Source: Periplaneta americana
Taxonomy: Eukaryota; Arthropoda; Insecta; Blattodea; Blattidae
Assembly: GCF_040183065.1 (NCBI RefSeq)
Contig: NC_091117.1
Coordinates: forward strand, 119,590,726-119,654,725
Direction: 5' to 3'
DNA length: 64,000 nt
Each line of letters begins with the position of its first letter. The stretch's first letter is position 1. The notes below the pieces were generated by a model, which saw only the letters and a program-made list of their open reading frames with translations, was not told the DNA's origin and did not search any database. A program made the position numbers and the translations under genes. Shown here piece by piece: positions 1 through 10,999 of this stretch.

Positions 1-129
1 GCTCTAACGAACTAAATTAAAAACATTATTTTTAAACATCATATTACTTTGTTCAGTTACAAAATTACTTACGAATGGATGTACTACGCGCAATATACCT
101 CGCCTTATTTCATTCTATAACTCAGTGTA

Positions 130-291
130 GAATATTAGGATGGGTAGCTATGCTTCGTTATCTCCCTCAAGGAAAGAGATCACTGGAACGTCTCAAGAAA
201 CGCTGGAAGAACAATTCTTCTTTGAGACCGTAACGGGCCACATGGCCTAATACTTTGAGGGATGATGGTAGTGATGATTATGATGATGATG
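130..291 (+). mobile_element. LINE 3' end with GATGAT-type tail
   Basis: Read forward, this gives the end of a non-LTR reverse-transcriptase polyprotein (LGW..., then a basic stretch with KRSLERLKKRWKN) followed by a short 3' UTR with 'gaccgtaacgggccac' and a GATGAT-rich tail. The same 3' UTR words recur at 42962-43030, which supports one LINE family. Only the last 60 or so codons are present, so this is a 5'-truncated dead copy. Confidence 0.6.
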
Positions 292-429
292 GGGTAGTAT
301 TTATAAAACTGACCTTAATCCAATAGATTTATTACAGAGAAGAATAATGGAAATATGTCTAAACAACATATTTATTATCCCGCCAAAAAATAGTTTTTAG
401 AATTTAAAATTCATCAAATTTATATCATT
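292..429. other. AT-rich spacer
   Basis: Short AT-rich stretch between two LINE fragments. I see no coding or repeat signal in it. Confidence 0.4.
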
Positions 430-845
430 ACTACCTTACGAATGGCTTTTAAGGAACCCGAAGGTTCATCGCCGCCCTCATATAAGCCCGTCATTGGCCG
501 CTATCCTGTGCAAGATTAAACCACTCTCTATCATCTTATCCCACCTCACTCAAATCCATTTTAATATTAACCTCCCATCTACATCTCGGCCTCCTCAAAG
601 GTATTTTTCCTCTGGCCTCCCAACTAACTATCTATATCCATTTCTGGATTCACCCATACGTGCTACATGCCCTGCCCATCACAAACGTCTGGATTTAATG
701 TTCCTAATTATGTCAGGTGAAGAATACATTGCGTGCAGTTATGCGTTGTGTAACTTTGTCCATTCTCCTGTAACTTCATCCCGCTTAGCCCCAAATATTT
801 TCCTAAGAACCTTGTTCTCAAATTTATATCAATGCGTTATTAAGT
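430..845 (-). mobile_element. LINE fragment, reverse-transcriptase C-terminus, decayed
   Basis: On the minus strand this matches, base by base with scattered differences, the LINE 3' end at 61776-62165. The opening words 'ggcttttaaggaaccc' and 'cccgtcattgg' are shared. The minus frame is broken, so this is an older copy. The downstream TAA-type tail of the other copy is absent here. The long plus-strand open frame across it is incidental. Confidence 0.75.
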
Positions 846-1035
846 TTTTGCATAAAAACCACTCAGATTTCCGATTATATACTCACACACACAAGACTAA
901 AGGCATGGATACAATACGTTTATTTGAACCCAAGTGTTTAACGAGCACTGCTCTCCATAGTAGTAATATCTGCCCTAGAATGTATATAAAAAAATCAATA
1001 AAGAAATACTCATTTCTATTTACCTCCAACAACTG
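840..1035 (+). mobile_element. Probable C-terminal scrap of a Jockey/CR1-like LINE
   Basis: Plus-strand translation gives a basic stretch (KFLHKNHSDFRLYTHTHKTK) that resembles the segment seen just after the reverse transcriptase in the LINE at 4880-5545 (FIKEN...HTH...SHN...RLHKTKN). Short, with no start or end. It abuts the minus-strand LINE fragment. Assignment rests on resemblance alone. Confidence 0.4.
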
Positions 1036-1309
1036 AAATTTAAGAATGGATGTAAGCAATTTATTATGAGTAATTGTTAATTCTTTCAGTCATTTATCAT
1101 CATAGTACACTTCTCTCTTAATTTAATTACAAACTGCCCCCATTGAGGGTAGTTCTTACGGACTCAGTTTATCCTCAAAAAATAAATATACATATGTAAA
1201 CATAGATAATTAAATTTTAAAAAGAAACAAAGAAAGGGGCATAAAAATTACAATTGCTATTAATGTGGCACCATGTAATTAATCAAGATTTGACAGGATG
1301 TTTTAAACA
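1036..1309 (-). other. Possible 3' UTR of the R2-like element
   Basis: Lies directly 3' of the R2-like pseudogene on the minus strand. It contains short unframed coding traces and AT-rich DNA but no poly(A) or simple-repeat tail, so the 3' end of the element cannot be placed. Confidence 0.3.
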
Positions 1310-2496
1310 CAGTTATCACAATGTCATCCCTCAGAAATGTTGGCAGAGAAAATTTCCGTCGAAATTCTTCGAAAAAAGCTGGTATAGTCCCTCCAGCACC
1401 TATGAGCAAGCCGAAAACCTGAACGTGAATTAAGGAATATTTCTGCTTGAAATAGTTGACTGTAGGCTCATAGATCGACTTCTTCTCATGGTGGACTTCG
1501 GCTGATTAATTACATCCTAATTCAAAACGTATCGTGGAGTTCACAATGATGCTCTGTTTAGTCTCAGCGTTGTACGCTATAATATCTACTCGTCTCGTTG
1601 ATCCATCAGCTACATAGGAGATTTCTTCTTCTACCATCCAGCCCTTATTTCTTAATGCGGCAGCAATTTTGGATCTTATAAGATGATGTCTAGAGTTCCT
1701 CAAGAGCAATCCCTGTTCACAGAATCCCAAGACGTGTGCTAAAGTTTCAATCTCCGGGCAGCCATGCCTGCACCGGGTACCGCCAAGACATCTGCCGGGA
1801 GCGGAACTGACAGCTGCTAAATTCTTTGTCGTTTTCAGGCTAGATATCCATTCACTAGTTGAAAGCCCTTTCTTGTTAGCAGTCCAACTGTTGGCGGCTG
1901 TTACTTCACTGTACATCTCAACACCTTTTCCTCGTCCTGATAGGGTCTTCCATGATTCATATTCACTACCCTGCAATTCTTCTCGAAAATTTCGAATTGT
2001 AGCTTTAGTAAAGTCTTCGGGAAAAGAAAGGCAGAGGGAATCACACGACGATTTGAGTTCAACAGCAAACTGTCTCATCATGTTAACATGAGGATTATCT
2101 GCTCTGATTCATGATATGTTACAATGTTGAAGAAGCTTCCCACTAAGCGCGTATTAACTGAAGTCCTTTCAACTTTTTACTAGCGTACAGCGTGCTATTT
2201 GGAATATCAGTCGTCATGAAAAGCATTTCTTTAACAGAGCTTCGAAGAATCTTATCAACGTTTTCCAAAAATCTTCGAGATAATTTATGTAAAGGAACCA
2301 TTTGCAGGGGATATATGAGCTTGGGCCAAATATATGACTGAGCATATCGGGGATTAATTAAATATATTTTTTTAAATACAGTATGAAATGTTTCATATAA
2401 TTTTTTTCTCGAAAAGGAAGTAAAAAACGGGCAAAATAGTAATAAACTTTTTTGTTTGAAATATTTCAAAGAATAGCCCATTGAAATTAAAGACAT
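1310..2496 (-). pseudogene. R2-like non-LTR retrotransposon ORF, 3' part, disrupted
   Basis: In R2-clade elements the C-terminal protein carries the reverse-transcriptase thumb, a CCHC finger and a restriction-like endonuclease that nicks target DNA. Reading leftward from 2496: a thumb-like segment (YIWPKLIYPL, then KEML... and LYASKKLKG); a frameshift and stops near 2085-2145; a 191-codon open frame (2081-1506) with the finger (CRHGC then HVLGFC); and an endonuclease-like motif RRVDIIAYN. A TAA follows at 1508-1506, but the same frame continues with typical family tail sequence (YEPTVNYFKQKY, then GLLIGAGGTIPAFF) to about 1320. At least one frameshift and two stops make it non-functional. 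R2 proper sits in 28S rDNA, and no rDNA is visible here, so this is a dispersed relative or an escaped copy. NeSL or R4 lineages are alternatives. Confidence 0.8.
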
Positions 2497-3675
2497 AACT
2501 TACTGTTCACACTGTATAGTTGAATAAACGGGCTTTTCTTCAGCACCGATTTTAATGGATTGTATTAATATGTTAATCAGTTATTTAACGATGTTGCGTC
2601 AACGACAAAATCATCTAGCGTCAAAATTTTAGGGAGATTTCAAGTCGTGAGTTTAGCTTCCGCAGAGTTTCACATCTTCGCCTAAATTGTTACGTACATT
2701 AACGTCGGCAAACTACATGAAGTTATTGTAAAACCTTCATATTAATCTATTTTGTTGCTTTGTGGAGCAAATTCCTGATAATTGAATTAACAATGCGGGT
2801 GTATTATAAAGTACAACTGCAAATATCTAACAGTGACAGTTGTGGAAGGTTCTGTTAGAATATACAAAGTAGAAGGAGAGTTTTAACATTTCTATACGAC
2901 AGCAAGAGAAACAGATAATTCTAAGCTACTTCCCTGTTTTAATCTGATTAGCTTTCCTTATTCCTGCTTCCAGTCTCGAAGCAAAATGCAAAGACAATCC
3001 AATACTCCAGAATGAATGAGAACTACATCAAGTGTTTCAACAGATTCGCTTCTGTTCGCTGAGCTTGATTAATGATTTATGTATGGCAAACCCTTGCGTG
3101 ACATTTTGAAGTGAATTCTCATGTTTGGTGGCTTAGAATGGCCAAGGACGCGTCCTTGAACCTGGCCATTCACAAACAGAGGCGGACATAAGCCACAAAC
3201 GTCGAGTTGTAGACTCTGAATAGATACATTCTGCTAAACGTCATCGGAATGAATATCTCATCAGCTTGTGCCGTGCAGTATGGTGAATAGAGTGTGTGAG
3301 CTACAAAGTATTACTTATAATCCTAGGAAATTCTCGATCTTCATTGATTTTCAAGCATTTAATTTAACTTAATCAATCAATATATTGATGTATGACAGCC
3401 ATGGAAAGTAGCACGCGAATGAGCTTCAAGCTATTGCTGTGCTGATGGACGTAAAGTGAGTCAGGAACAGTTGAAATATTTTGTCACTTAATTTATTGAG
3501 GAATCACTACATTCTTATTTGAGAATCTTGTAGCGAAATAGGAATAGTTCAAAATTTATTATTTTTAATTTGTAATAAATGGACATTTTTGTTCTGGGCG
3601 ATACAACTGATAATGTACATAAATTATACAAATTTCAGCATTTCAATTGCTACCAAACAAATTAAAAATTTGTAT
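2497..3675. other. Mostly anonymous DNA with a SINE tail fragment
   Basis: At about 2582-2630 the words 'ttatttaacgatgttgcgtc' and 'tctagcgtc' match the reversed 3' tail of the SINEs at 3676 and 51477. The rest shows no coding potential. A compact hairpin at 3136-3171 is listed separately. Confidence 0.4.
3136..3171. repeat. Short perfect hairpin with inner palindrome
   Basis: GAATGGCC and GGCCATTC enclose the 14-bp palindrome AAGGACGCGTCCTT, with a six-base asymmetry. Perfect arms of this GC content are unusual in the AT-rich surroundings. Confidence 0.6.
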
Positions 3676-4195
3676 TGGTTTACTTTACGACGCTTTATCA
3701 ACTGCGATGGTTATCTAGCGTTTGAGTGAAATAAAAGTGATAATGCCAGCGGTGCCGCTGATTGAGGTTCTGGCTGATATGTACCTCTATTATCAGGCAG
3801 TACATCTCACTTGACGATATGTGTCAGAGGAAGAACAATTTGTTTGTATTCATCTGAAGTCTGATTAGTGTAATATGTAGCTAATCGGCGTTGGAGGAGA
3901 AAAGGAACTGGCCACCCTACTCCATTACCTCCTGGTCTAATTGCCTCATAAATGGTGCCTTGTTGATGTCACTTGTGAGGTTTTGACCTGTGTTCGGATA
4001 GTTGATTAAACGGCAATGCCAGCGAAATGAGTCCAGGGTCCAGCGTCGAAAGTAATCCAGCATTTGTTCTCAACGGGTTGAAGAAAAATCACGGAAAAAT
4101 TCTAACCAGGTAATTCTTCTCCACCAGAATTTGAATCTGGGCCCACTCATTCCACGGTTAGACATTCTAATCGTTACTAAACAGCGGTGCACCAG
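3676..4195 (-). mobile_element. SINE-B, tRNA-derived, split by a second SINE
   Basis: The minus strand gives a tRNA-like head (B-box-like 'attcaaattctgg'), the body 'ctggaccctggactcatttc' shared with 24567-24816, and the tail ending 'gataaagcgtcgtaaag'. The copy is split in two: head and body at 4015-4195, tail at 3676-3750, separated by SINE-A at 3751-4014. Confidence 0.85.
3751..4014 (-). mobile_element. SINE-A nested in SINE-B, 9-bp target duplication
   Basis: A 264-bp insert flanked by the direct repeat AATGCCAGC (3742-3750 and 4015-4023). It reverse-complements to the element at 51789-52070, sharing 'ggtagggtggctagttcc'-type and 'catcgccgattagct'-type words. A weak B-box-like word (GGTTTGAACCTC) occurs in the 51.8-kb copy, so pol III ancestry is likely but not proven. 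Confidence 0.85.
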
Positions 4196-4444
4196 AAATT
4201 GAAATTAATGAAAGTCTTTCTTGGCCATAACTGTAACAATAAATAATAACAAAATAGTAAAATAACTTCTTTGCACATAAGTGTATATGTGTGTATTTCA
4301 CATGTGTTTAAGTGTTTGCGCCCGTGTGTATGTATGGTTTGTGTTTGTGCGTGTACTTTGTGCTTGTGTATGTAATTTCGATCTAAGCAAGTTAATTATA
4401 CGTTTAAAAATGAAGTAACACTCTTATTCTTCTTATTATTCTTC

Positions 4445-4640
4445 TCTAGTGTTAATATTATATTATATAATTCCATTGCCGCTGTAATTTAAATTTTAGT
4501 TCCTATTTTATTTTATTTATTATTTTTTTATTTCTCTATATTTCCCTTATATTAATATTGTATTATATAATTTCTATAACTGTAATTTTAATTTTATTTC
4601 CTATTTTATTTTATTTTATATTCTCTTATAGGCCTATTAA
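4445..4640 (+). repeat. Two-copy tandem repeat, period about 100 bp
   Basis: 'ttaatattatattatataat' at about 4449 recurs as 'attaatattgtattatataa' at about 4550, followed by the same 'ttcctattttattttat'. A third partial start lies near 4635. Confidence 0.6.
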
Positions 4641-4815
4641 TATTATATCTGAACTGCGACCGAACACGAGCGCTGCTCATTCGGTCTCAAATTTTGTTAA
4701 TACTACTGTATCTCCTTTTTTATATAGATTGTATTATTTTATTTCTATTTCTCTTGTTTGTAATTATATTCTTTATTCTGTATATTTAAATTTAAATAAA
4801 TAAATAAAATAAAAG
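4641..4815 (+). mobile_element. LINE 3' UTR with AAAT-type tail
   Basis: A moderately complex stretch ('gaccgaacacgagcgctgct') runs into AT-rich DNA and ends in a TAAATAAATAAA tail at about 4790-4815. This layout is typical of an insect LINE 3' end. The open frame across it is low-complexity and I do not call it coding. Confidence 0.45.
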
Positions 4816-4879
4816 AAACATTTTATAGTAGCCTAGAATAAATTCACTGTACATTCAAACCCGGGGATGTCATTACGAA

Positions 4880-5545
4880 TATTCAGAACAAAACTCAGTT
4901 AATGATGGGTATGGCTAACTCATGGCTAGATAGCAATAAACTTATCTTAAATTAGAATAAAACTAAAACAATTATTTTCCACCTATTTAATAACAATCTA
5001 AATAGCTGTTCATCAGTGAAGCTTCAGGGTATATACTTAGATGCAGAATTAAATTTTATTGAAATGTACATACTCAATATCTGTACAAACATTTGTGTAG
5101 TGCAATATACTTATTAAGAAAATTAAAAAATTTTGTTGGTGAAAAGCATCATGCTTTCTGCCATTCTCATTTAGTGTTTGGAAATATTATTTGAGGTAAT
5201 TCTACTGATGCTCAACAAGCTGCAAAAGAAGACAATTATTAATCATGACGGTAATGTTAGACAAAGAATCATGCAAAACAGTCTTCAAGTAGTACAGGAT
5301 TTTGACTCTTCTTTCCATTTTCATATTCAGAACTCCAATGTACATTAAAGAAAATCTCGATAATTTCCATACGCATATTGACGTCTACTCCCATAACATT
5401 TACCACAGCAATGATATAGATGCTCTTTATGTAAGATTACATAAAACTAAAAATTATTATAAAAACGTAAGTATATGACTCTACAATTTAATGCCCGATG
5501 TTTTAAAAAATGGAAATATTAAGAAATTTTGACATTTATTGTAAA
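4880..5545 (+). pseudogene. Jockey/CR1-like LINE reverse transcriptase, decayed
   Basis: Split over all three plus frames are fragments typical of the region after the reverse-transcriptase active site: ANSWLDSNKLIL (compare WxxSNKLxLN), VKLQGIYLDAELNF, and further on FIKENLDNFHTHIDVYSHN and RLHKTKNYYKN. Many stops and frameshifts are present. The catalytic FADD block is missing on the 5' side. An old dead copy, forward orientation. Confidence 0.75.
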
Positions 5546-6702
5546 TGTTAGTTAATTTGCAATAATTGTGCATACACTGTATCTGAATTTGAAGGAAAAA
5601 TAACTGATATGTATTTGATATAACTACATATGTAAATATGTAATCACGTCAGTCAGGGGTCGTCAGTACAGAGCACCCTGGAGCTAGCTAGCGTCACTTA
5701 CTCGCGGAAAACGCAGTGCACCATGGTGCACTCGTAGCTGCTAACGGGTATGCTATCTACTTCTTTCTGCTGCACGACGGTGCACACGGGACGGCACCGC
5801 TCGCCCTTTGCACATTTCAGCGAGTGCTGACGACCACTGACGTAAGTAATATATTTCACACTTGCATGTAATCTGATTTTCTGTAATACGGCCATATTCT
5901 GTGTAATGTCAATAAATATTCCACTCGATTCCTATTCTATTCTATTCTATTCTATTCTATTCTATTCTATTCTATTCTCTCAGACAATGTAAATATACCT
6001 AACGTCATGCAAGAAGGAGAACTATATGTAACTTGAGGTGAGGTTTTAATGTACTGGTTATGAATTCGATGCCAGATCGCTATTTTAATGTACGCAGTAA
6101 ACAAGGTCATGTACTCGTACCTATTCGCAGGAACTTCGTAATGTTTACAAAAATCGGCAGGGTAACACCATGGTGTGCATTGAAGAAAACGAAATGATTT
6201 AGTTTACCATGTCCCTCCAATGTCACATAACCTACTGTACACCAATTAGCACACTTGTCACAATTTGTAATTACCAAACGAAACGTTTCCGGCCACAAGT
6301 CCCTGTACCAAGGTTTTTCATAACGATCTCCTTTATGATTCCTACAAGTTTGCAACTAAGTCACAGAATAATCATTGTATTGTTCTATTTATTTCATATT
6401 AAGGAACTGTTAAATGAAGTCTTTAAAATTAAGACTCAATCCATGTCTGACAGATAAAATTTTACATTCTCCTTTATGAAAGGTACCATAATGTCGTTTA
6501 GACTGATGTCCTTACAATAAATATATGATTAAACTATACATCATATGCGAATATAATCTACATGTTCACTGGAGATTTCATTCGAAATTTAACCTGTTTT
6601 ATTTTGTTTTCTTCCTCCTGAAGCCATTGATATTTCGCTTCTTGTCTGAGACACTTGTCGCCGCTAGCTGATGTTCACCAGTCAAGTTGATTGTGATTAA
6701 TA
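5546..6702. other. Anonymous region with palindrome and TATTC microsatellite
   Basis: At 5719-5734 lies the perfect 16-bp palindrome GTGCACCATGGTGCAC. An AATAAA at about 5910 is followed at 5932-5978 by a TATTC pentanucleotide array, which looks like a retroelement tail. The 65-codon minus-strand frame over 5698-5895 resembles no protein I know. No other signal to 6702. Confidence 0.45.
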
Positions 6703-6745
6703 GGTTTACTTTACGACGCTGTATCACGCTTTATCATCTGCGATA
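6703..6745 (-). mobile_element. SINE tail fragment
   Basis: 'ggtttactttacgacgct' followed by 'ttatcatctgcgat' matches the reversed tail of SINE-B (3676-3710). It is truncated at 6745 by the foldback element, and an internal stretch ('tatcacgcttta') is duplicated. Confidence 0.7.
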
Positions 6746-7434
6746 CAGGGTTGTTTCCGATTTCTGAAAATGAATGTGAATGACATCATATACGTCAGGA
6801 TTCACACCACAGCTGAACTGTGGCGCGAGGTAACAGACCAGTAGTGAGTGATCTCATAGTCAGAGTTCACGGCGACTCACAGCAGAAATTCCCAAGAAAA
6901 TCGAGCCTTTTTGGGAAGGGGTACATAACAACCCTTTGCAATACCAAGTACAGTTAAGTGAAAATAAAAGAAGACTGCAATAAACGAGATTTCGTTATTT
7001 CCAAGAAAGGCATCTTCTGTGTAATTAATAAGATTGGTAAAGCTCGAATGGAATTAATTTGTATCATCTCGTCGAGTGCGGCGACTTGTGGCGGGGGGTG
7101 GATTTACTTGCTTTTTTCATCCTGGAATTAATCTCATCCGAGCTTTGCCAGTATTAATAGGTCCACACAAGATGCCTTTGTTAAAAATAACGAAACTACG
7201 TTTTTTGCAGGCTCCTATGATTTTCACGTAACTGTACTTGGCATTGGAAAGGGTTATTTACCGCTCCCAAGAAGGCTCGATTTTCTTGGGGATTGCTACT
7301 GTGATACACCGTGCACTCTGATTATGAAATCAATCACTACTGGTCTGTCACCTCTCGCCGCAATTCAGCTATCGGTGTGATTCCTGATGCAGATGACGTC
7401 ATCAATTCGTTATCAGAGATCGGAAACAACCCTG
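6746..7434. mobile_element. Foldback/MITE element, 689 bp, arms about 330 bp, TA duplication
   Basis: The left end CAGGGTTGTTTCCGA is matched by TCGGAAACAACCCTG at the right end. The inverted match continues almost to the centre (about 7090), e.g. 'aagaaaatcgagcctt' on the left against 'aaggctcgattttctt' on the right. Both sides are flanked by TA. A terminal-inverted-repeat element with TA duplication fits a non-autonomous Tc1/mariner derivative. It has no credible coding capacity. It landed in a SINE tail. Confidence 0.85.
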
Positions 7435-8039
7435 TAGTTGAAAGAATGAACAATTTATTTTCCTCGATATCCTGCCAAGGAGAAATAGAGTTTAAACATA
7501 ATCTTAAATATTTCAATCATATCTATTGCACAATACAAATTAAACAAAATCAAACTCTGTTATAATTCTATTAAAAATGATATTTACATCGACACGGCTA
7601 TGTGACAGGTACAGCTGTGTATTACATGAACGACATAAAAGTATAGCATTAGCAATAGAGATGAAACATGACGCGACTAAATAAAATTAAGTAACAAATA
7701 ATCATACAATAATTGACAATATTTAACATACATGATAAGAGGAGTAATTCGCTAGACCACGTACATCGAATGGCAATGGACAATTTATCTAACAGTTATG
7801 AACTGCATTCTCAGATGACGCGTACGTGTAGATCGAAATAATAAAAGCGGATAGGTTAATTTTGCGTCCCAATTCTTGCAGATGAAGAAGAAGGAGACGA
7901 AGAAGAAAATGAATAAGAAAGGCCAAACTATAATAGTGGCGTACTCTTCTATCCAACTATTTCAATTCTGAATAGAATGCATGAAGAAAGGTCATCACAA
8001 ATGACCAAGAAATATATTTAAGAATATTAAATTTTCTGA
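7435..8039. other. Anonymous AT-rich DNA
   Basis: A GAAGAAG-rich patch lies at 7880-7920. No coding or repeat family recognised. Confidence 0.3.
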
Positions 8040-8252
8040 AATTAAAATTTGTAAAAGTGTTAAAAATGTTTAAAAAGGAATATACCGTAATGACAGATGG
8101 TACCGTTTCGACACCTGTGCAGTGTCATCGTCAGTGTGTCGTGAATAGTTCGAGAGACACTGATGACACAACACCGGTGTCGAAACGGTATCGTCAATCA
8201 TTAAGGTATATTACCTTTTTAAATATTTTTAACGCTTTTAAAGTTTTAATTT
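8040..8252. mobile_element. Near-palindromic MITE, about 90-bp arms
   Basis: The left arm (8040-8137) carries 'ggtaccgtttcgacacc'. The right arm (8157-8252) carries its inverse 'ggtgtcgaaacggtatc'. The inverted match extends outward through 'gttaaaaatgtttaaaaagg' and 'tataccgtaatga', leaving a loop of only about 20 bases. TAGGCCTA lies at the right edge. Transcripts would form a long hairpin, so a small-RNA precursor is an alternative. Confidence 0.75.
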
Positions 8253-9035
8253 ATAGGCCTATAAGTGTTAAAGTGAACAACAAAGACAAATAAAAATGTG
8301 TAGTTTGCCTCCTTATTCGCTTGCGAAAGTGATGACTAAGCTTCAAGAACGTCGGTTTTAATTATTTCTCCCTGGCCATCATGCGCTGCAATTATCTCTT
8401 GAAATTTCTTTATAACAGAACTCAAAAGTTATTTTCAAGGAGAAAAAAAATAGAATGTTATAGTGGCAAATTCGAGAAACGTACTTACAAGAAGGCGAAA
8501 CCACTACGAATGAAGTTGCGTTATTGTAAAAGAAAACTCTATTGAAGATAAATAGCTTTATTGTTGCATACTAAACTATGAAAATTTCAAACATTCCCCA
8601 GAGTCTACCAGAAAGATGGCATATGAATTGTCACATGGAGATCACGTTTTATGTTAGACATTCGCGCCATACAGTCGTATGACGTCCATGTTACATAACA
8701 CGCGATTCCAGTGACTAGGCGATAAAAAATGTAGACAACCTTCAGCTCGAAGTTTTCCAGGTATTTTCATGATTCCTTTCACTTAGAGACAATTTACTGA
8801 GCCATAAATCGGTACCAAGTTGTTATAACAATTCCACTTTTAGCATGAAATTTCGATTTATGAAAACTTTGCACTTGCATATTGAATGAGACTTAAGTAT
8901 ATTCTGATATACCGGGTATTGACAATGAGCCCATTTAATGCCTGCTTTCATGCTGACTCGACTTTCCAGACTATCACTATGACAGCGTGCAGAATATAAA
9001 GGCCAGCCAATTAAAATAGTGCAGCTAACTACTGC
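8253..9035. other. Anonymous DNA
   Basis: No conserved coding frame or repeat family recognised between the two MITEs. Confidence 0.3.
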
Positions 9036-9635
9036 GTGTTCAGTTCAAAGTGTGTCATGGCTCGCTGTATGCCGTCATGTGGCTAGTCGTTGAGCCTAGA
9101 GAATTCAGTCTTCCTACACTTTCACAGAGCCGTATTACTTATGTGCAAGAGAAGTTGCCTAGCAAGTACGGCGTTCATTCTGAAGAGTACTTACCGATAC
9201 GTACGGTAACGCCTGTAGTGGCAGGAATGTGAACTGTTTGGAAACACGTACTGAAGTGAGTTTTTTTCTTACTGTCGGGATATGTGGAAAGGGTTAAGAC
9301 GATTACTTACGTATTTGTTGACATTAACTTCGACGGTCAGCATGGACACGAAGCATTTGATTAGTGTTGTGGAATGTTGCCGTACGCAACCGATGATAAC
9401 AAATACTCTGCGTACGACTTGCCCGCGCAAAACACAATTCGAAAGAGATTATGGTAGCACACAGACCGTACAGACCGCCATCTGTTGCTACGACATTCAA
9501 GTTATACCGTACACGTTCTCAAGTTCAGATTGACCGCCTTGATTAATAGGCAACTTCTCTGACATAAAAGCTAAAACTCGCTTCAAATCTCTGACTCATG
9601 ACAGTGACGTCATGACACACTTTGAAATGAACACC
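9036..9635. mobile_element. MITE with related but diverged inverted ends
   Basis: Left 'gttcagttcaaagtgtgtca' and right inverse 'gttcatttcaaagtgtgtca' define the ends. A second inverted pair, 'cagagaagttgcct' (inverse at 9548-9561) against 'agagaagttgcctagcaagt' near 9150, lies inside. The termini and the internal CATGACGTCA word fit a Tc1-like MITE. Target duplication not certain. Confidence 0.6.
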
Positions 9636-9839
9636 CAATATTGTCCAATATTTACACAGCTAAGTTTGCGAGTGACAAAATCGTTATACAAACCAGTAAC
9701 TATTATATGGTGTAGATTAGACTTCTTTTATTAACCTGGAAGAAGAGAGAGGCGGAATTATCGGTCTGAAAAGTAAAGAAATAGCAATGCCAAATAGCTC
9801 CTCAAAACACGAATACAACAAGCTTTAAAAAATGAAGTA

Positions 9840-10068
9840 AGTGGGTTCATCGGGTCGCTCTCGACCCCTGGTGAACCCATAAAAAGCTCTCCTCAGAGGA
9901 ATTTAGTAGGGTGCGTCAGTCTTCTAACACTCAACTAAATGTAACTTCAGTCTAACGATAGCACAATCAGACAGGCTATACATATAAAATAAGAACTCCC
10001 AACTAAGAAAGAATCTCTTGGCATAGTTGGGAATCAAAGCCTTAGCCAGCGTCACTAACCACTAGACC
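9840..10068 (-). mobile_element. SINE-G, tRNA-derived, head interrupted by a hAT
   Basis: The minus strand reads GGTCTAGTGGTTAG, a classical tRNA A-box region, then a B-box-like GCTTTGATTCCC about 30 bases on, then about 170 bases of body. The first bases of the head now lie beyond the hAT-like element, at 12742-12751. The body start at 9840 is approximate. Confidence 0.75.
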
Positions 10069-10634
10069 AGGTCTGCACAAGTTTTGCGCTCTCCGTGCCG
10101 GCTCACAACTCATGAGCGGAATGCAGATATTGGCTGCGTTCTGTATAAGAGTGGACTGGAAGAAGGGGTGATCTCGTACAAAAGGAAGTACTAGTATGAG
10201 TGTTCATAAAGTGAATTCCCGTTCAGTGTTTACAAATCTATCTTGGACTATTATTAATAAATAAAGAAATGTTATAGAAATAATAGAAACTCTATAGCTA
10301 CTTAAATATACAATATCATTTTGTTATATTTTTATTTATCAGTACATGAAAACGAAGTTTTATGCTGTTGGCAGCTGAAAGGAACAGTAGCCTACTGATC
10401 GTAATGAAACATCAGCTACAGATGTTCGATTTCTGCCTTTATTAAAGTTGATAATAGAAAACAGTGCTCACAAATATAAATGTTGAGCCAAACAGAGCAA
10501 TCATAGCATGTGTAGTCGTGGATATTATTGTTAATGTTTAGTCTTACAAAACTCAACGAAGCTAGTTGCATTATTCAAACGATCTTTAACCCTTAGGTCA
10601 CATTGAAGATCAATAAGTTCGCGCTGTAAATTGT

Positions 10635-10790
10635 TGAATGTTAAATGTTATGTTTTATTTGACGACGCTGCAACTGCGGACGTTATATTAGCGTCGTCCG
10701 TGTGCCGGAATTTTGTCCCGTAGGAGTTCTTTTACATGTCAGTAAATCTACTGACATGAGTCTGTCGCATTCAACCACACTTGCGGCGGT
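10635..10790 (-). mobile_element. SINE-E, head missing
   Basis: 'tttgacgacgctgcaactgc' and 'tgccggaattttgtcccg' match the SINE-E copy at 23235-23456. The tRNA-like head is lost where the match stops at about 10780. Confidence 0.8.
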
Positions 10791-10999
10791 CGTCGGTCGT
10801 CGTCGTTGTTGCCCACGACGCCTTTCCTTGCCCTCGGCTGCCAGCTCCGTTGTGTATGGAAAGTAGCTCAAGGAGGCACGTTGATGTCAATAATTAAAGA
10901 TGTACACTAATTAATTTGGGCGCCAGCCTCCTCGAGATTACTCCGGTAGAGTATGAGATTTCCCAGGTCAGCTGCAAAACGGTCGGGACATGGGGTTTG

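Noticed and set aside
494-1036. A 180-codon plus-strand open frame
   Set aside because: It runs antisense through a minus-strand LINE fragment and into a second LINE scrap; no protein family fits.
5698-5895. 65-codon minus-strand frame with several cysteines
   Set aside because: No domain, no splice or promoter context, and the cysteine spacing fits no motif I know.
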